A DNA stretch of 64,000 bases, taken from positions 2,480,001 to 2,544,000 of the forward strand of contig NZ_JADBEK010000001.1 in the NCBI RefSeq assembly GCF_014873145.1, in the 5' to 3' direction. The notes beneath the pieces were generated by a model. That model searched no databases, had not been told where the DNA came from, and saw only the letters and a list, made by a program, of their open reading frames with translations. The position numbers and the translations under genes were made by a program. This stretch comes from Nonomuraea angiospora (GTDB lineage Bacteria; Actinomycetota; Actinomycetes; Streptosporangiales; Streptosporangiaceae). Positions 62,646 to 64,000 of this stretch are shown here, in pieces. The first letter of the stretch is position 1. Each line of letters opens with the position of its first letter.

Positions 62646-63815
62646 CTACTTGAGGAGCTGGCGGGCCATCACCATACGCTGGATCTGGTTGGTGCCCTCG
62701 TAGATCTGGGTAATCTTGGCGTCGCGCATCATCCGCTCCACCGGGAAGTCCCGCGTGTAGCCATACCCCCCGAGCAGTTGTACGGCGTCCGTGGTGATCT
62801 CCATGGCCGCGTCAGAGGCCGCGCACTTCGCCGCGCTGGAGAAGAAGGTCAGCTCCTTGACCGGGGTCCCGCGCATGGCCGTCTCCGACATGCCCGCCGC
62901 CGCATACGTGAGCTGCCGGGCCGCCTCCAGCTTCATGGCCATGTCGGCGATCATGAACTGCAGGCCCTGGAAGTCGGCGATCGGGCGGCCGAACTGGCGG
63001 CGTTCCTTGACGTAGCCGATCGCGTAGTCGAGGGCGCCCTGGGCGATGCCGAGGGCCTGGGCGGCGATGGTGACGCGGGTGTGGTCGAGGGTGGCCAGGG
63101 CGGTCTTGAAGCCGGTGCCCGGCGCGCCGATCATGCGCCAGGCCGGGATGCGGACGTCCTGCAGGATCACCTGGCGCGTGGGTGAGCCCTTGATGCCGAG
63201 CTTCTTCTCCTTCGGGCCGAAGGAGACGCCCTCGTCGGACTTCTCGACGACGAAGGCGGAGATGCCGCGCGCGCCGGCAGAGGGGTCGGTGACCGCCATC
63301 ACGGTGTAGTACTCGGACACGCCGGCGTTGGTGATCCACATCTTGGTGCCGTTGAGGACGTAGTCGTCGCCGTCCAGGACCGCCCGGGTCTTCATCGACG
63401 CCGCGTCCGAGCCGGCCTCCGGCTCGCTCAGCGCGTACGAGAACATGGCCTCGCCACTGGCCACCGCGGGCAGGTAGCGGGACTTCAGCTCCTCCGACGC
63501 CGACAGCAGGAGCGGGACCGTGCCGAGCTTGTTGACGGCCGGGATGAGCGAGGACGAGGCGCAGGCTCGGGCCACCTCTTCGATGACGATCACGGTGGCC
63601 AGCGCGTCCGCCCCGGCGCCCCCGTACTGCTCGGGGATGTGCACGGCGTGGAAGTCGGCCGCGACGAGGTCCTTGTAGACCTGCCAGGGGAACTCCTCGT
63701 TCTCGTCCGCGGCGGCGGCCTGCGGGGCGATCTTCTCCTCGGCGAGGGCCCTGATCGCCTCGCGGAGCATGGGGTACTCCTCCGCCACGTCGTGCAGGTG
63801 GCCTGCCAGGCTCAT
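62646..63815 (-). CDS. Acyl-CoA dehydrogenase (short/medium-chain type)
   Basis: The 389-aa flavoprotein starts MSLAGHLHDVAEEYPMLREA. FSYALSEPEAGSDAASMKTR and MWITNAGVSEYYTVMAVTD are FAD/substrate signatures. QLLGGYGYTRDFPVERMMRD and ITQIYEGTNQIQRMVMARQL are the C-terminal signature, with the catalytic Glu in YEGTN. It oxidises an acyl-CoA to the trans-2-enoyl-CoA and passes electrons to ETF. GGGAGA lies before ATG 63815. It is divergent from a TetR gene with a dyad in between. Its 3' end is duplicated at 38410 and 56864. Confidence 0.95.
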   Translation of the reverse strand: MSLAGHLHDVAEEYPMLREAIRALAEEKIAPQAAAADENEEFPWQVYKDLVAADFHAVHIPEQYGGAGADALATVIVIEEVARACASSSLIPAVNKLGTVPLLLSASEELKSRYLPAVASGEAMFSYALSEPEAGSDAASMKTRAVLDGDDYVLNGTKMWITNAGVSEYYTVMAVTDPSAGARGISAFVVEKSDEGVSFGPKEKKLGIKGSPTRQVILQDVRIPAWRMIGAPGTGFKTALATLDHTRVTIAAQALGIAQGALDYAIGYVKERRQFGRPIADFQGLQFMIADMAMKLEAARQLTYAAAGMSETAMRGTPVKELTFFSSAAKCAASDAAMEITTDAVQLLGGYGYTRDFPVERMMRDAKITQIYEGTNQIQRMVMARQLLK

Positions 63816-63840
63816 ACGCTTCTCCCAACTCAATGACGGG

Positions 63841-63871
63841 CACTCAGTGACTTAAGATAAGGCACTGAGTG
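63841..63871. promoter_or_regulatory. Candidate TetR operator between the acyl-CoA dehydrogenase and tetR genes
   Basis: CACTCAGTG (63841-63849) and CACTGAGTG (63863-63871) are complementary 9-bp arms separated by 13 bp. Placement between divergent starts fits control of both genes by the TetR protein. Confidence 0.55.
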
Positions 63872-63932
63872 ACATGGCGCCAGAGCGGGTGTACGGTGAA
63901 GCCCCCATGGACGGGCGGAGGGAAGGGAGCGG

Positions 63933-64000
63933 ATGTCCGCGAGGCGAGACGCGCGCCGGGAGCTGATGTCCGCGGCCATCAGCCTGTCGCTTGAGGCCGG
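63933..64000 (+). CDS. TetR-family regulator (start only)
   Basis: The reading frame begins MSARRDARRELMSAAISLSL and runs off the window edge. The basic start followed by the helix R-E-L-x-x-A-A-I-x-L is the typical TetR N-terminus. GGAGGGAAGGGAG precedes the ATG. It is divergent from the acyl-CoA dehydrogenase gene and presumably controls it, as FadR-like TetR proteins do. Confidence 0.6.
   Translation, partial: MSARRDARRELMSAAISLSLEA

Overview
This window is very GC-rich DNA with strong G/C third-position bias. It carries LuxR, TetR, PucR, BlaI, STAS and DUF3040 families, Tat/Sec lipoproteins and an Eis-type acetyltransferase. These suggest an actinomycete chromosome, most likely a Streptosporangiaceae-like soil organism (Nonomuraea or Streptosporangium type; inference from gene families only). 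No rRNA, tRNA or CRISPR array was recognised.

Layout. 1-11.4 kb: mostly intact housekeeping and regulatory genes (sensor kinase cut by the window edge, STAS anti-anti-sigma factor, cytochrome oxidase subunit I, DUF72, PLP decarboxylase, FRG-domain protein, Eis-like acetyltransferase, large LuxR-type ATPase). 11.4-20.2 kb: gene fragments and a BlaI-operator-controlled region in which only one blaI, an M56 metalloprotease, a HXXEE/TetR pair and a phosphodiesterase look intact. 20.3-35.7 kb: better-kept modules. These are a multicopper-oxidase operon, an ArsR/cation-efflux pair, an HtrA-like protease, a PucR-controlled SHMT-like/formamidase-like/MFS cluster, and a DUF2218 gene convergent with a TetR gene. 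36-47 kb: a sulfotransferase, small zinc-ribbon ORFs, a broken alpha-galactosidase and a decaying aromatic-acid cluster (amidohydrolase, gentisate-dioxygenase/CoA-transferase chimera, HMG-CoA-lyase-like protein, DUF4405-like membrane protein). 47.5-50.2 kb: an intact FAD monooxygenase/DUF3159 operon with a divergent TetR gene. 50-56.9 kb: truncated genes, a broken integrase, a 6-oxocamphor-hydrolase-like/NmrA operon with its TetR gene, and a broken transposase. 57-64 kb: ankyrin-like protein, lipoproteins, an intact ISAs1 element nested inside an older IS, a truncated CHAT-like gene, and an acyl-CoA dehydrogenase divergent from a TetR gene.

The dominant pattern is mosaic decay. At least ten places join the end of one gene to the inside of another unrelated gene, with frameshifts and internal deletions. 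The 3' end of an acyl-CoA dehydrogenase gene occurs three times (38.4, 56.9 and 62.6 kb), twice as a stub at a breakpoint. Intact units are mostly small regulator-plus-target modules with clear palindromic operators: BlaI sites with TTCTAC half-sites, TetR sites with TTCACC, ACGGGGA, CGAGGAA and CACTCAGTG half-sites. I read this as a rearranged accessory region, such as a chromosome arm, with surviving metabolic and stress modules. I found no convincing complete new defence or biosynthetic system. The most original intact module is the PucR/SHMT-like/formamidase-like/MFS cluster at 28-34 kb, and the truncated coiled-coil/CHAT-like gene at 62 kb is the likeliest relic of an immune-type effector.
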